Of a DNA stretch of 38,682 bases, positions 38,552-38,682 are shown in pieces (the first letter of the stretch is position 1; each line of letters starts with the position of its first letter). The translations under genes and the position numbers were made by a program. Below the pieces are notes generated by a model. It was not told where the DNA came from. It did not search any database and was given only the letters and a program-made list of their open reading frames with translations. Source of the DNA: Clostridiales bacterium (GTDB taxonomy: Bacteria > Bacillota > Clostridia > Monoglobales > WRBX01); assembly GCA_031261985.1 (NCBI GenBank), contig JAISIR010000017.1, forward strand, positions 1 to 38,682, read 5' to 3'.

Positions 38552-38682
38552 CAAAGAATATATAGTAAGCACTGATTAACTCGCGTTTAGGGATTTTTCG
38601 AGATAAAATTTTGTTTTAGAAGGAAACGAGAAAAGCAAGGCTGACGCCTGCTTTACGAGGCTGACGCACTAAAACGGAATTT
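38552..38682. other. terminal non-coding stretch with inverted repeat, continues past window
   Basis: AAATTTTGTTTTAG (38606-38619) is nearly inverted at CTAAAACGGAATTT (38669-38682). Between them is GGC-TGAC-GCC, and GCTGACGC occurs twice. No gene seen. Possibly the start of another small repeat. Confidence 0.35.

Overview
The window reads as chromosome of a low-GC, endospore-forming Firmicute of the class Clostridia. Evidence: a SigG with the N-terminal VEICGVDTSKLP signature, a CotH-family kinase, WhiA, a str operon led by an L7Ae-like protein, consensus TTGACA-N17-TATAAT promoters and AGGAGG-type ribosome binding sites. No species can be named from sequence alone. About 32 protein genes, two tRNAs, two candidate small-peptide/type I toxin loci and several families of short repeats are visible.

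Layout. 1-1021: 3'-truncated SEDS (FtsW/RodA) gene on the minus strand. 1199-1787: tRNA-Thr and tRNA-Tyr with promoters and a terminator. 1790-7330: a probable accessory block with a minus-strand VTC-domain / DUF4956 / CotH-kinase operon, a divergent OmpR-type response regulator and histidine kinase, and a dead IS91-like transposase fragment. 7495-9229: PiT phosphate transporter and its DUF47 partner. 9441-9736: a 30-aa peptide behind a structured leader. 9890-12243: sigG, a gamma-glutamylcyclotransferase-like gene, engB. 12466-17479: dnaE-pdxK-comFC. 17808-22500: whiA, a second SEDS gene, an orphan histidine kinase, nrdR, rsmD, coaD. 22556-23854: a coiled-coil protein, a 69-aa gene and a convergent small-RNA/toxin pair resembling Fst/TxpA type I systems. 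23974-29768: tuf, fusA, rpsG, rpsL and L7Ae-like, with a large palindrome-rich gap between rpsG and fusA. 29800-32742: a YjdF-like membrane protein and a ParC/GyrA-type topoisomerase subunit. 32935-35545: a three-gene phage-derived unit (BppU/collagen-like, fibre-like, holin). 35791-37590: a large T-rich surface protein. 37844-38551: a FabG-like short-chain dehydrogenase.

Cross-cutting signals. Three unrelated genes (10971, 23278, 37590) carry TTAACA-N5-TTAACA direct repeats 24-25 bp upstream of a TTG(A/C)AA -35 box, which suggests one PhoP/WalR-type regulon. A 98-bp element with two terminal hairpins occurs at 12311 and 35619 with compensatory base changes in its stems. Heptanucleotide repeats (TGAANNN/AATGNAG) sit at or just after the stop codons of sigG, comFC and dnaE and form the ends of a 208-bp foldback at 17551. 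The two SEDS genes lie in inverted orientation about 18 kb apart, and the left copy appears to have lost its leader and ribosome binding site.
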